A stretch of 64,000 nucleotides of DNA from Lachnoclostridium sp. UBA2905 (GTDB lineage: Bacteria > Bacillota > Clostridia > Lachnospirales > Lachnospiraceae), in the NCBI GenBank assembly GCA_002349525.1, contig DEDL01000025.1:13456-77455 (forward strand), given 5' to 3'. Of this stretch, positions 16,601-24,899 are shown one piece after another. Each line of letters starts with the position of its first letter. The stretch's first letter is position 1. The notes beneath the pieces were generated by a model. That model made no database searches. It saw only the letters and a list, made by a program, of their open reading frames with translations, and had not been told where the DNA came from. The translations under genes were made by a program, and so were the position numbers.

Positions 16601-18271
16601 TTAACATTCCATTATGATTGGAAGAATCATTGGATTACGTTTTGTTCTCTTACGTATAAAGTCTCCTAATGAATCTCTTATCTCAACCTTAAGCTTGCCC
16701 CAGTCAGTAATATTCTTACTGAGACACTTATCAATAGCTGCCTCAACAACTTCTCTTGCTTCCTCCATAAGGTTCTCTGATTCTCTTACATATACAAATC
16801 CCCTTGATACAATATCAGGTCCTGCAAGTATCATGTTGCTGCCCTTTTCAAGTGTAAGCACAATTATAATAAGTCCGTTTTCTGACAGAAGCTGTCTGTC
16901 ACGAAGAACTATATTGCCAACGTCTCCAACTCCAAGTCCGTCAACCAGAATTCCTCTTGCCGTAACATGATCAACTACAGCTGCCTTTTCATAACTAAGC
17001 TCTAATACATTACCTGACTGAAGAATAAATGTATTCTCCTTAGGCACACCCATACTTCTTGCAAGGTCAGCATGGGTCTTAAGATGTCTATACTCACCAT
17101 GAACCGGAATTGCATATTTAGGTTTTGTTAAGGCATATATAAGTTTTATTTCTTCCTGTGATGCATGTCCTGAAACGTGTGTATCCTCTACAATAACATT
17201 GGCACCTAACTGTGTCAGCTCATTAAGAACCTTTGATACTGACTTTTCATTGCCCGGGATAGGTGTTGAACTGAATATAACCGTATCTCCCGGTTTGATT
17301 GAAACCTTCTTATGAAGAGAAGCGGCCATTCTTGGAAGAGCAGCCATAGCCTCACCCTGACTTCCCGTAGTTATAAGCACTATCTGGTCATCAGTGTAAT
17401 TCTTCATCTGTTCTATCTCAATAAGTGTTCCCTCAGGAATATCAAGATAACCCAAATCACTTGCAGTTGCAATGATATTAGTCATCGATCTTCCCTCGAT
17501 TATAACTTTTCTTCCATATTTGTACGCATAATGAATAATCTGTCTTACACGGTCAATATTGGATGCAAATGTTGCAACAATAATTCTGCTGTCCCTGTGA
17601 TCATCAAAGATACTGTTAAATGTACGTCCTACTGTTCTTTCAGACATCGTATATCCAGGCTTCATTACATTAGTACTGTCACACATAAGTGCCAATACGC
17701 CCTTTTTACCAATTTCAGCTATACGCTGAAGATCTATTGCTTCACCAAATACAGGAGTATAATCAACCTTAAAATCTCCCGTATGGAATATAACTCCTGC
17801 AGGAGTTGTAATTGCAAGGGCAGTAGCATCTGCAATACTATGATTAGTTCTTACAAATTCAATTCTGAAATCTCCAAGATTAATTGACTGGCCATAAGAA
17901 ACAACCTTACGTCTTACAGTCTTCATAAGTCCGTGTTCCTTGAACTTATTTTCAATAATACCCATAGTAAGCTTTGTAGCATACACAGGCGCATTTACTT
18001 CCTTAAGGACATAAGGAAGCGCACCTATATGGTCTTCATGTCCATGGGTGATAACAAATCCCTTAAGCTTGTCAGCCTTCTGCACAAGATAGGATACGTC
18101 TGGTATAACAAGGTCAATTCCTAACATTTCATCATTAGGAAAGGCCAGACCACAATCCACAACAATAATGCTGGACTCAGTTTCAAAAGCAGTAATATTC
18201 ATTCCTATCTGCTCAAGTCCTCCTAAAGGAATGATTTTCACTGACTGCTCCGGATCATATTTAATTTTCAA
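16601..18271 (-). CDS. rnj: Ribonuclease J
   Basis: Metallo-beta-lactamase/beta-CASP ribonuclease with 5'-3' exonuclease and endonuclease activity in mRNA decay and rRNA maturation. I start at TTG 18271 (MKIKYDPEQ), with GGAGG upstream, giving 556 residues, the normal family length; an upstream ATG lies before the ribosome site. Metal motif HGHEDH is at residues 76-81, then NHSIADA, HTGDFKVD, the beta-CASP segment VATFASNIDR, GSQGE and VHGEYRHL. The C-terminal about 100 residues are the RNase J dimerisation domain. The stop is followed 30 bases on by the MltG-like gene. Confidence 0.95.
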   Translation of the reverse strand: MKIKYDPEQSVKIIPLGGLEQIGMNITAFETESSIIVVDCGLAFPNDEMLGIDLVIPDVSYLVQKADKLKGFVITHGHEDHIGALPYVLKEVNAPVYATKLTMGIIENKFKEHGLMKTVRRKVVSYGQSINLGDFRIEFVRTNHSIADATALAITTPAGVIFHTGDFKVDYTPVFGEAIDLQRIAEIGKKGVLALMCDSTNVMKPGYTMSERTVGRTFNSIFDDHRDSRIIVATFASNIDRVRQIIHYAYKYGRKVIIEGRSMTNIIATASDLGYLDIPEGTLIEIEQMKNYTDDQIVLITTGSQGEAMAALPRMAASLHKKVSIKPGDTVIFSSTPIPGNEKSVSKVLNELTQLGANVIVEDTHVSGHASQEEIKLIYALTKPKYAIPVHGEYRHLKTHADLARSMGVPKENTFILQSGNVLELSYEKAAVVDHVTARGILVDGLGVGDVGNIVLRDRQLLSENGLIIIVLTLEKGSNMILAGPDIVSRGFVYVRESENLMEEAREVVEAAIDKCLSKNITDWGKLKVEIRDSLGDFIRKRTKRNPMILPIIMEC

Positions 18272-18471
18272 AAAAAGCACCTCCAAAATTTTCTGATTAG
18301 ATTCTTCTCCCCGTATCCCTTTATTCATATACATTTGTATATGATTTGAAATAATACAGCGAAACTAAACCCAACCTGAATCTATTATTATATTTAATTA
18401 TTTTTATTATTTTTGTATTGTATATTTCCGTTTTGTGTTTCTATTTTATATTTCTGTTTTAATTCAATACT

Positions 18472-18726
18472 CTATTCTTCCTCGTTAAGCATTGCCTCAA
18501 ACAACATAAGTACTGCTTCTATCTCCTTATCATCCTCAATAAGTTCATAGCAGACTTCTTCGCCCTGTGTTCCTGCCTGTCTGAATAACCAGACTTCTTC
18601 ATCGTCATCAGCATCCTCAGCTGTTGTAAGAAGATAGCTGTTTCCATTAAACCGGGTCTGTTCAATAACGTGAAAAATTTCTTCTTCACCCATTTCATTA
18701 ATAAATGATATTGTATCTTTACTCAA
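18472..18726 (-). CDS. DUF1292 protein (YrzB family)
   Basis: Acidic 84-residue protein, function unknown. It shows the family pattern of a short N-terminal strand (ISFINEMGEEEIFHVIEQ), a tyrosine-containing core (NSYLLTTAED) and a Glu-rich tail. The start is TTG 18726 with GGAGG upstream. It follows ruvX and ireB, the arrangement alaS-ireB-ruvX-DUF1292 being standard in Firmicutes. It is probably co-transcribed with them. Confidence 0.85.
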   Translation of the reverse strand: MSKDTISFINEMGEEEIFHVIEQTRFNGNSYLLTTAEDADDDEEVWLFRQAGTQGEEVCYELIEDDKEIEAVLMLFEAMLNEEE

Positions 18727-18770
18727 ATTAGTCCTCCATTAATCTGCGCACCCAAATAATACAGAAATAT

Positions 18771-19193
18771 CTACCTGATACTATCCAGATATCCCTGCAG
18801 AATAAGAGCTGCTGCAATTTTATCAATTACTTTTTTCTTCTCAATTCGTCCCTTTACATTACCTTCAGTAAGTACCCTGTTTGCAGACACTGTTGTAAGT
18901 CTCTCGTCCCACAGAATCACTTCCAGACCCGTTCTGCGTTCAAGATTTTTTTTAAATTCCAACACTGTTTCAGCCTGTGCACCTACTGAGTTATTCATAT
19001 TTTTAGGATAACCCAACACAATTTTTTCTATATTCTTCTCTAAACATATAGCTTCTATTCTGGCAAAGGTCTGCCTTAACTGATTCTCTTTCTTGCGTTC
19101 AATAGTCTCAAGTCCCTGGGCTGTTATATACAATTCATCACTTACCGCAACACCTACAGTTCTTGAGCCGTAATCTAATCCCATTATTCTCAT
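18771..19193 (-). CDS. ruvX: Putative pre-16S rRNA nuclease / Holliday junction resolvase-like RuvX
   Basis: YqgF-family RNase H-fold nuclease of 140 residues, normal length. The family starts with MRIMGLDYGSRTVGVAVSDE (catalytic Asp near residue 6), then IVLGYPKNMNNSVG, WDERLTTVSANRVL and a final DKIAAALILQGYLD with the last catalytic Asp. E. coli YqgF processes the 5' end of 16S rRNA precursor. The start has AAGGTG upstream, 25 bases after ireB. Confidence 0.93.
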   Translation of the reverse strand: MRIMGLDYGSRTVGVAVSDELYITAQGLETIERKKENQLRQTFARIEAICLEKNIEKIVLGYPKNMNNSVGAQAETVLEFKKNLERRTGLEVILWDERLTTVSANRVLTEGNVKGRIEKKKVIDKIAAALILQGYLDSIR

Positions 19194-19218
19194 ATATTAC
19201 AATACACCTTGCCACATT

Positions 19219-19479
19219 CTACATAAGATTATTCTTAATATAATCCTCAAGAAGAACCTCAATTATCTCGTCACGTTCAACACGCATAATAAGACTTCTT
19301 GCTCCCTTGTGACTTGTAATGTATGTTGGATCTCCTGACATAATATATCCAACAATCTGATTAACCGGATTATACCCCTTCTCCTTAAGAGATGAATATA
19401 CCCTTGCAATAACATCTGACACCTGATATTCAGGCTCTTTCTGAACTTTAAAAAACTGTGTATTATGAATTTCCTGCAT
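19219..19479 (-). CDS. ireB: IreB-family regulatory phosphoprotein
   Basis: Small helical protein of 86 residues (former DUF965). In enterococci IreB is phosphorylated by the PASTA kinase IreK and tunes cephalosporin resistance. The N-terminal Thr (HNTQFFK) and core DVIARVYSSLKEKGYNPVNQIVGYIMSGDPTYITSH are those of the family. AAGGAT precedes the ATG. It heads the ireB-ruvX-DUF1292 run; the usual upstream alaS is absent and mtaB lies there instead. The soluble kinase at 7.3 kb is not the PASTA type. Confidence 0.92.
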   Translation of the reverse strand: MQEIHNTQFFKVQKEPEYQVSDVIARVYSSLKEKGYNPVNQIVGYIMSGDPTYITSHKGARSLIMRVERDEIIEVLLEDYIKNNLM

Positions 19480-19551
19480 GTCCCATCATCCTTTTCCAAA
19501 CTAATATCCTAACGTACATTTTAATATATTACGTCTTTTTTATCAAGTACA

Positions 19552-19569
19552 AGTTACTGTGAACAGTAA
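19552..19569. repeat. Short inverted repeat, second copy of the AGTTACTG hairpin
   Basis: AGTTACTG-TGAA-CAGTAA is nearly the same as the perfect hairpin at 13082-13101. It lies in the 148-base gap downstream of mtaB and upstream of ireB. Confidence 0.55.
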
Positions 19570-19627
19570 GGTGGATTGTATGCTGCCTATGTGTTGTGTT
19601 TACACTCAAGCATCTGCAGCATTATTT

Positions 19628-21022
19628 TTAGTCTAGTTTATTGGCAGTAATTCTGCCCTCCAAGGTTCCTGCTGCTATTATTCTTTCCGGAACAATCCAT
19701 ACAAGACAATTTTCATAATCACCTTCGTCATCGGCAGCAAATGTTAACTTCACATACCTTTCATTATGACCAATCCAGTAATACTTACCTGATATAAGCA
19801 CCTTTTCCTCAATAAGCGCCAGCTGTTTTGTTCCAATCATGGAATCAATATACATTTCCGTAAGCTTATTGCCGGTTTCAATCATTTTGTGACTACGGGC
19901 ATCCTTAACATTACCATTAATCTGATCCGGATAATCCGCTGCCTTTGTTCCACTTCTTGGGGAATACTTAAAGACATGAATATCAGCAAAGCCTATATCC
20001 TCTACGAATTGTCTGCTTATCTCATAATCTTTGTCACTTTCTCCCGGGAAGCCAACTATAACATCTGTTGTAATTGCCGGTTTATCATAATATTTTCTAA
20101 GGGTTTCACATGCCTGCATATATTCAGCGGATGTATATTTTCTGTTCATATTTGCAAGTGTTTTATCACATCCACTCTGCAGTGAAAGGTGAAAATGAGG
20201 ACACAGCTTTTTATTAGCTGCTATTTTCTTTACAAAACTGTCTGTAATAATTCTTGGTTCAAGGGAACTAAGCCTTATTCTTACAATATCAGTTTCCTTC
20301 TCTATGCGCTCTAAAAGTCCTGCAAGGGGCTTTCCTTCAAGCTCTATAAAGCTCTTTGCACTACACTTGTCGACTCCATAGGATGACACATGAATTCCTG
20401 TAAGAACAACCTCTTTATAGCCCTCTGCCACAAGCTCTTTTATCTCATTTACAACACTATCCTCATCCCTGCTTTTTAACTTGCCGCGAACATAAGGAAT
20501 TTTACAATAGGTACAAAACTGGTTACACCCGTCCTGAATTTTAATATATGCCCTTGTTCTTTCCTTAACACCATTTTCGCCCTTATCTTCTTCATTTTCA
20601 TGTTTACGATCAGACAAATCTATTATCTGGTCTGATACCCTTAAAAAGGAACGGTTAAGCTTTTCGGCATTCATTTTCACATTTTCCATGATAATGTCAT
20701 ATGCATCACTTTTTTCCTGGTTTGAAATAACAATATCTATATTTTCTTCCTGGCACAGAGTATCCTTCTTTGTCTGGGCAAAACAGCCCATTGCAGCAAT
20801 AACTGCATTTTCATTGAGTTTTCTCGCCCTGTGTAGCATTTTTCGGGATTTTCTGTCTGCAATGGCAGTTACCGTACATGTATTAACTACATAAACATCT
20901 GCATACTCACTAAATGGAACAATTATGTTTCCTTTTGATGCAAATTGTTCTGTCAGTTTTTCGGTTTCATAGTAATTTACTTTGCAGCCCAGAGTCATAA
21001 ATGCAATTCGTAATTTCCGCAC
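19628..21022 (-). CDS. mtaB: tRNA t6A37 methylthiotransferase MtaB
   Basis: Radical SAM enzyme adding a methylthio group to t6A37 of ANN-decoding tRNAs. The 464 residues have the N-terminal MTTase domain with cluster Cys at 13, 49 and 80, the radical-SAM CxxxCxxC at 166/170/173 (CNQFCTYC), and a C-terminal TRAM domain. The start is GTG 21022 with AAGGAAG upstream. FMTLGCKVNYYET and HVSSYGVD distinguish MtaB from MiaB. It is divergent from the HPr-like gene. Confidence 0.94.
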   Translation of the reverse strand: MRKLRIAFMTLGCKVNYYETEKLTEQFASKGNIIVPFSEYADVYVVNTCTVTAIADRKSRKMLHRARKLNENAVIAAMGCFAQTKKDTLCQEENIDIVISNQEKSDAYDIIMENVKMNAEKLNRSFLRVSDQIIDLSDRKHENEEDKGENGVKERTRAYIKIQDGCNQFCTYCKIPYVRGKLKSRDEDSVVNEIKELVAEGYKEVVLTGIHVSSYGVDKCSAKSFIELEGKPLAGLLERIEKETDIVRIRLSSLEPRIITDSFVKKIAANKKLCPHFHLSLQSGCDKTLANMNRKYTSAEYMQACETLRKYYDKPAITTDVIVGFPGESDKDYEISRQFVEDIGFADIHVFKYSPRSGTKAADYPDQINGNVKDARSHKMIETGNKLTEMYIDSMIGTKQLALIEEKVLISGKYYWIGHNERYVKLTFAADDEGDYENCLVWIVPERIIAAGTLEGRITANKLD

Positions 21023-21097
21023 TATTTTCTTCCTTCCATAATTTTATTCCATTATTTTATTTTTTACATTTATCTTTTTATATTTACGTAAAAATAG

Positions 21098-21125
21098 TTG
21101 ACTTTTATACTTTATGTGTTACTAT
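21098..21125 (+). promoter_or_regulatory. Sigma-A promoter of the HPr-like gene
   Basis: TTGACT (21098-21103), 16-base spacer, TACTAT (21120-21125). It is followed by an A-rich leader and a strong GGGGAGG site before ATG 21177. Confidence 0.6.
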
Positions 21126-21176
21126 ATACTTGAAAAAAAAAGAAATATTTATAAACTAGCCGGGGAGGTAACTATT

Positions 21177-21410
21177 ATGACAACAGTAAAAATTTCTCTT
21201 AATTCAATCGACAAAGTTAAGTCATTTGTTAATGAAGTTACACGTTTTGACTGTGATCTTGATTTAGTATCAGGTCGTTATGTAATTGACGCAAAGTCAA
21301 TCATGGGTATTTTCAGTCTTGATCTTTCAAAAGATATTGATCTCAACATTCATGACGATGATAATATTGATTATATTCTTAAGAAACTTGAGCCATACAT
21401 TGTTAAGTAA
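21177..21410 (+). CDS. HPr-like protein lacking the active-site histidine
   Basis: A 77-residue HPr-fold protein. ATG 21177 is chosen because GGGGAGG lies just upstream. The second half, YVIDAKSIMGIFSLDLS, is a close match to HPr around its regulatory Ser (Ser41 here, Ser46 equivalent). The first half lacks the HARP loop: no His occurs before residue 59, so it cannot be the PEP-dependent phosphocarrier. Such proteins are found beside normal HPr in clostridia, and may act like Crh, regulated by HPr kinase. It is monocistronic with its own promoter and terminator. Confidence 0.8.
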   Translation: MTTVKISLNSIDKVKSFVNEVTRFDCDLDLVSGRYVIDAKSIMGIFSLDLSKDIDLNIHDDDNIDYILKKLEPYIVK

Positions 21411-21479
21411 TTTATCATCTGATTATTTACTTAAGGAATAAGATTGATTGATTAATATTAATCATACGAATAATTCAGA

Positions 21480-21510
21480 CTGCACATGATTTTGATGTGC
21501 AGCCTTTTTT
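21480..21510 (+). terminator. Rho-independent terminator of the HPr-like gene
   Basis: CTGCACAT (21480-21487), 7-base loop, ATGTGCAG (21495-21502), then CCTTTTTT. An 8-bp perfect stem with a U-tract. Confidence 0.9.
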
Positions 21511-21604
21511 ATCTCAGTCAGGCAGTCAAGAAAACTCCCACTTCTGCAGATGGTGAGTAATAACAAATCTTTCCCGTTGGGAGTACAATCTACAACTAAG
21601 ATAA
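21509..21604 (+). repeat. Dispersed palindromic repeat, module A (copy R2)
   Basis: TTATCTCAGTC starts inside the U-tract of the preceding terminator. The body aligns with R1 (ACTCCCACTTCTGCA, GAGTAATAACAAATCT, TGGGAGTACAA), and it ends AACTAAGATAA, a decayed right arm. It sits between convergent genes. Confidence 0.85.
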
Positions 21605-21751
21605 ACACTCCGCGAGACTTGTCCGCAAGACTTGAATTTATCTGTTATCACAGGCAGGCACCGGATTACCTGCACTCTTACATAAAGAATACCGGGGCTG
21701 CATGCCCTCTTTCTTCCGGTACGCCTAAGCCACCTACAATCCCACATAAAT
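21605..21751 (-). other. GC-richer, hairpin-dense stretch in the 3' flank of thiI
   Basis: This 147-base piece between thiI and repeat R2 has no gene I can support but is visibly richer in GC than its surroundings. It contains nested hairpins: ACCGG/CCGGT (21691-21695 with 21716-21720) around GGGC/GCCC, and GCAGG/CCTGC (21654-21658 with 21669-21673). An open frame crosses it but looks spurious. It may be a structured 3' UTR or a small RNA. Confidence 0.4.
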
Positions 21752-22939
21752 TTATTCAGGTTCAATTTCAATTATTTCTTCTGTTTCGTATGCTCTCTCA
21801 AGCATCTCGTCAATTACATCCTCAAGCTTTGTCTCTGATTTACGGATTACACTTACATTTGGCTTTGTAACAGGATGCTTTGCAACAAATATTGTACAGC
21901 AGTCTTCGTAAGGAAGAATTGATGTTTCAAATGTATCTATCTTTTCTGAAATCTCAATAATGTCCTGTTTGTCAAATGCAACTAAAGGTCTGTAAACAGG
22001 AAGCTCACACACTTCATTTGTTGAACGAAGACTCTGCATAGTCTGGCTTGCAACCTGTCCAATGCTTTCACCTGTTATAAGTCCAAGACAGTCTGATTCA
22101 AGAGCAAGCTTTTCAGCTATTCTCATCATATATCTTCTCATAATGATTGTTAACTCATCATGAGGACACTTTTCATATATTGCCATCTGAATTTCAGTAA
22201 AGTTTATAACGTGAAGTTTTATGCTTCCTGTATACACTGAGATTTTCCTGGCAAGATCTACTACCTTTTTCTTGGCTCTGTCGCTTGTATAAGGTGGTGC
22301 ATGAAAATAAACTGCATCTATTTTAACACCTCTCCTTGATATCATATATCCGGCTACAGGACTGTCAATTCCTCCTGATAAAAGAAGCATTGCCTTTCCA
22401 CTGCTTCCTACAGGCATTCCTCCTGGTCCGGGTATTGTCTTTGAATATATATATGCATGTGCTCTTATCTCAACTGTTATATATACCTCAGGCTTATGAA
22501 CATCAACCTTCATCTCCGGATATGCCTTAAGGAGTACTGCTCCCATTTCCCTGCCGATTTCAGGGGACTTAAGCGGATAAGACTTATCGCTTCGCTTAGC
22601 CATAACCTTAAATGTAAAGTTTTTGTCATCATACTGTCTGTCAACAAACTCACATACTTTTTTACATACATTGTCCCAGCTTTTATCTTCCACAAGCTCT
22701 GTTGGACATATTGCAGCAATTCCAAATACCTTTGTAAGTGCATCACAGGTTTCGTCATAATCATAGTCATCTGAAAGAGCTTCAACGAATATTCTTCCCT
22801 GCTCCTTAGTCACCTGGAATTCTCCATCTACTCTTGTAAGGGCTTTTTCAATATTTCTTACAAGTGCATCTTCAAATATATATCTGTTTTTTCCTTTAAT
22901 TCCTATTTCTGAGTATTTTATCAAAAATGCTTTGTACAT
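21752..22939 (-). CDS. thiI: tRNA 4-thiouridine synthase ThiI (no rhodanese domain)
   Basis: Adenylates U8 of tRNA and transfers sulfur to make 4-thiouridine; also supplies sulfur for thiamine in some species. The 395 residues hold an N-terminal ferredoxin-like/THUMP region (about 1-170) and a PP-loop domain (LLLSGGIDSPVAGYM near residue 185, YFHAPPYTS, GLITGESIGQVASQT). The C-terminal rhodanese domain of the E. coli enzyme is absent, as in Bacillus, where a dedicated NifS-type desulfurase works with ThiI. Such a gene lies 27 bases upstream. Confidence 0.95.
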   Translation of the reverse strand: MYKAFLIKYSEIGIKGKNRYIFEDALVRNIEKALTRVDGEFQVTKEQGRIFVEALSDDYDYDETCDALTKVFGIAAICPTELVEDKSWDNVCKKVCEFVDRQYDDKNFTFKVMAKRSDKSYPLKSPEIGREMGAVLLKAYPEMKVDVHKPEVYITVEIRAHAYIYSKTIPGPGGMPVGSSGKAMLLLSGGIDSPVAGYMISRRGVKIDAVYFHAPPYTSDRAKKKVVDLARKISVYTGSIKLHVINFTEIQMAIYEKCPHDELTIIMRRYMMRIAEKLALESDCLGLITGESIGQVASQTMQSLRSTNEVCELPVYRPLVAFDKQDIIEISEKIDTFETSILPYEDCCTIFVAKHPVTKPNVSVIRKSETKLEDVIDEMLERAYETEEIIEIEPE

Positions 22940-22966
22940 ACTTTTAAACCTTTCTTTTAACTTCTA

Positions 22967-24130
22967 TTAGTAGCTTTTAAAGTTTCTTAATACCGGCACA
23001 TGCTTTGCAATTACAGACACCGCATATTCTGCCTCTTCCACAGTATTCTTATATGAAAGTGACATTCTTATAGTTGAATCCAGCAGTTTGTCAGGAAGTC
23101 CTATTGCCTTTAATGTTCCGCTTAAGCCTGGATGGTTTGATGAGCAGGCAGAGCCTGATGAAACATACACCCCATCAGCGGCAATAGCATGAAGAAGCAC
23201 CTCGCTTTTTATGCCTTCAAATGAAACGCTTAATATATGTGGTGCTCCCACAGTGGCATCAAGACCCCTGTTAATATTGAATACTGCTCCGTCAATATTC
23301 TTAAGTCCGTCAATAAGTGTCTGTTTAACTAACAGCATCTGTTTATGCTTATTGCTAAAGTCATCATATATCAGTTCTGCTGCTCTTGCAAGACCTGCAA
23401 TTGCAGGAACATTTTCCGTACCGGAACGAAATCCTCTTTCCTGACCACCGCCGTATATATATGCACCGGTTTTTATCTTATCATTTCTATAAAGAAAACC
23501 GCTTCCTTTGGGACCATGTATCTTGTGTCCGCTTACACTTAACATATCTATTCCAAGCTTTTTAGGATATATCTTATACTTGCCGTAAGCCTGAATTGCA
23601 TCCACATGAATAAGTGTCCTGTCATTGGCAGCTTTAATTATCTTTATAAGCTTTTCTATGTCCTGAATGGCTCCGACTTCATTATTGGTATACATAACAG
23701 ATACAAGAATCGTATCATCCCTTATACTGTTTTTAAGTTCCTCCTCATCTACATGTCCATCATTATCCACCGAAAGATAAGTAACTTCAAAGCCCCTGCT
23801 TTCAAGATAAATCATAGGTTCTAAAACGGATGCATGTTCAAATGAAGTAGTGATTATGTGTTTTCCCTGTTTTTCATAGGCAAGAGCTGTTCCAATAATT
23901 GCCTGATTATTGGCTTCTGTTCCCCCAGAAGTAAATACTATATTTTTTTCATCACACTTTAAGGATTTAGCGATTATTTTCCTTGCATTGTCAAGGTATT
24001 CTTCTGCTTCCATTCCCTTTGTGTGTTTAGACGAAGGATTGCCATAATCCTCATCCATAACCTTCACCATAAGATCTATTACTTCTTTATCTGCCCTGGT
24101 TGTAGCAGCATTGTCAAAATAACTTTCCAT
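22967..24130 (-). CDS. NifS/IscS-type cysteine desulfurase
   Basis: PLP enzyme that moves sulfur from cysteine to an acceptor. The 387 residues show the PLP lysine in VSGHKIHGPKG and the catalytic Cys in SSGSACSSNHPG, plus FTSGGTEANNQAI and HASVLEP. AGGAG precedes ATG 24130, and thiI follows 27 bases on, the B. subtilis nifZ-thiI arrangement, so its main job is probably tRNA thiolation. No iscU/sufU is adjacent. Confidence 0.93.
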   Translation of the reverse strand: MESYFDNAATTRADKEVIDLMVKVMDEDYGNPSSKHTKGMEAEEYLDNARKIIAKSLKCDEKNIVFTSGGTEANNQAIIGTALAYEKQGKHIITTSFEHASVLEPMIYLESRGFEVTYLSVDNDGHVDEEELKNSIRDDTILVSVMYTNNEVGAIQDIEKLIKIIKAANDRTLIHVDAIQAYGKYKIYPKKLGIDMLSVSGHKIHGPKGSGFLYRNDKIKTGAYIYGGGQERGFRSGTENVPAIAGLARAAELIYDDFSNKHKQMLLVKQTLIDGLKNIDGAVFNINRGLDATVGAPHILSVSFEGIKSEVLLHAIAADGVYVSSGSACSSNHPGLSGTLKAIGLPDKLLDSTIRMSLSYKNTVEEAEYAVSVIAKHVPVLRNFKSY

Positions 24131-24142
24131 AAAATGATACTC

Positions 24143-24883
24143 CTATTTCGATATTTGGAACATTAAAATAGATAAAACGCACATACCTGCTGTTTCTGTT
24201 CGGAGAATTCTGTTACCTAAGGATATTACATTTATACCCGCATTCTTTGCAGCTTCAATTTCTTCGTCCTCAAATCCACCTTCAGGTCCTATAAATATTC
24301 CCACAGAATCAGATTCTACCGCCTGATTCATAATCTGTCTTGAATATTCCATTCCATTAGCATGCTCAAAGGGAATCATGTTATACGAAAGATTTCCGGC
24401 ATATTTTATGGCATCAGCAAATCTCATTGGTTGTTTAACTTCCGGAATAATGCCTCTTGCAGACTGCTTTGCAGCCGCTTCAGCAATAGACTGCCACCTG
24501 CCTATCTTCTTTTCCTGACGCTTCTTATCATCTAACTTGACAACACATCTTTTTGTTATGACAGGTATTACTTCAAACACTCCAAGTTCTACTGCCTTCT
24601 GAATTATGAATTCCATCTTGTCCTGCTTTGGCAGGGCCTGAAAAAGATAAAGCTTTACCGGCAGTTCTGCCATACATGGTCTTGATGACTCCACCTCAAG
24701 GAGAATCTCATCATTGTTCACCTGGTCAATACGACAGTAGTAGTCTGTCCCTGCACCGGTATTAACTATTATCCTGTCACCGCTTTTCATTCTCAGGACA
24801 TTACGTATGTGATTAACATCAGAACCTGTAATAGTTGCTCTGTTATCATAAACAGCATCCTCATTTACATAAAATCTAAACAT
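24143..24883 (-). CDS. rsmE: 16S rRNA m3U1498 methyltransferase RsmE
   Basis: SPOUT methyltransferase of 246 residues that methylates U1498 of 16S rRNA. It has the N-terminal PUA-like domain (TGSDVNHIRNVLRMKSGD) and the C-terminal knot with IGPEGGFEDEEIEAAKNAG and SLGNRILRTETA. The start has GAGG upstream. It is 12 bases before the desulfurase gene and 16 bases after murE, in a long housekeeping run. Confidence 0.94.
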   Translation of the reverse strand: MFRFYVNEDAVYDNRATITGSDVNHIRNVLRMKSGDRIIVNTGAGTDYYCRIDQVNNDEILLEVESSRPCMAELPVKLYLFQALPKQDKMEFIIQKAVELGVFEVIPVITKRCVVKLDDKKRQEKKIGRWQSIAEAAAKQSARGIIPEVKQPMRFADAIKYAGNLSYNMIPFEHANGMEYSRQIMNQAVESDSVGIFIGPEGGFEDEEIEAAKNAGINVISLGNRILRTETAGMCVLSILMFQISK

Positions 24884-24899
24884 CTTCTACCTCGTAAAT

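Noticed and set aside
21526..21771. An 81-residue minus-strand open frame across repeat R2 and the thiI end
   Set aside because: It is Arg/Cys-rich, overlaps thiI and a repeat, and has no ribosome site; it looks like read-through of structured non-coding DNA.
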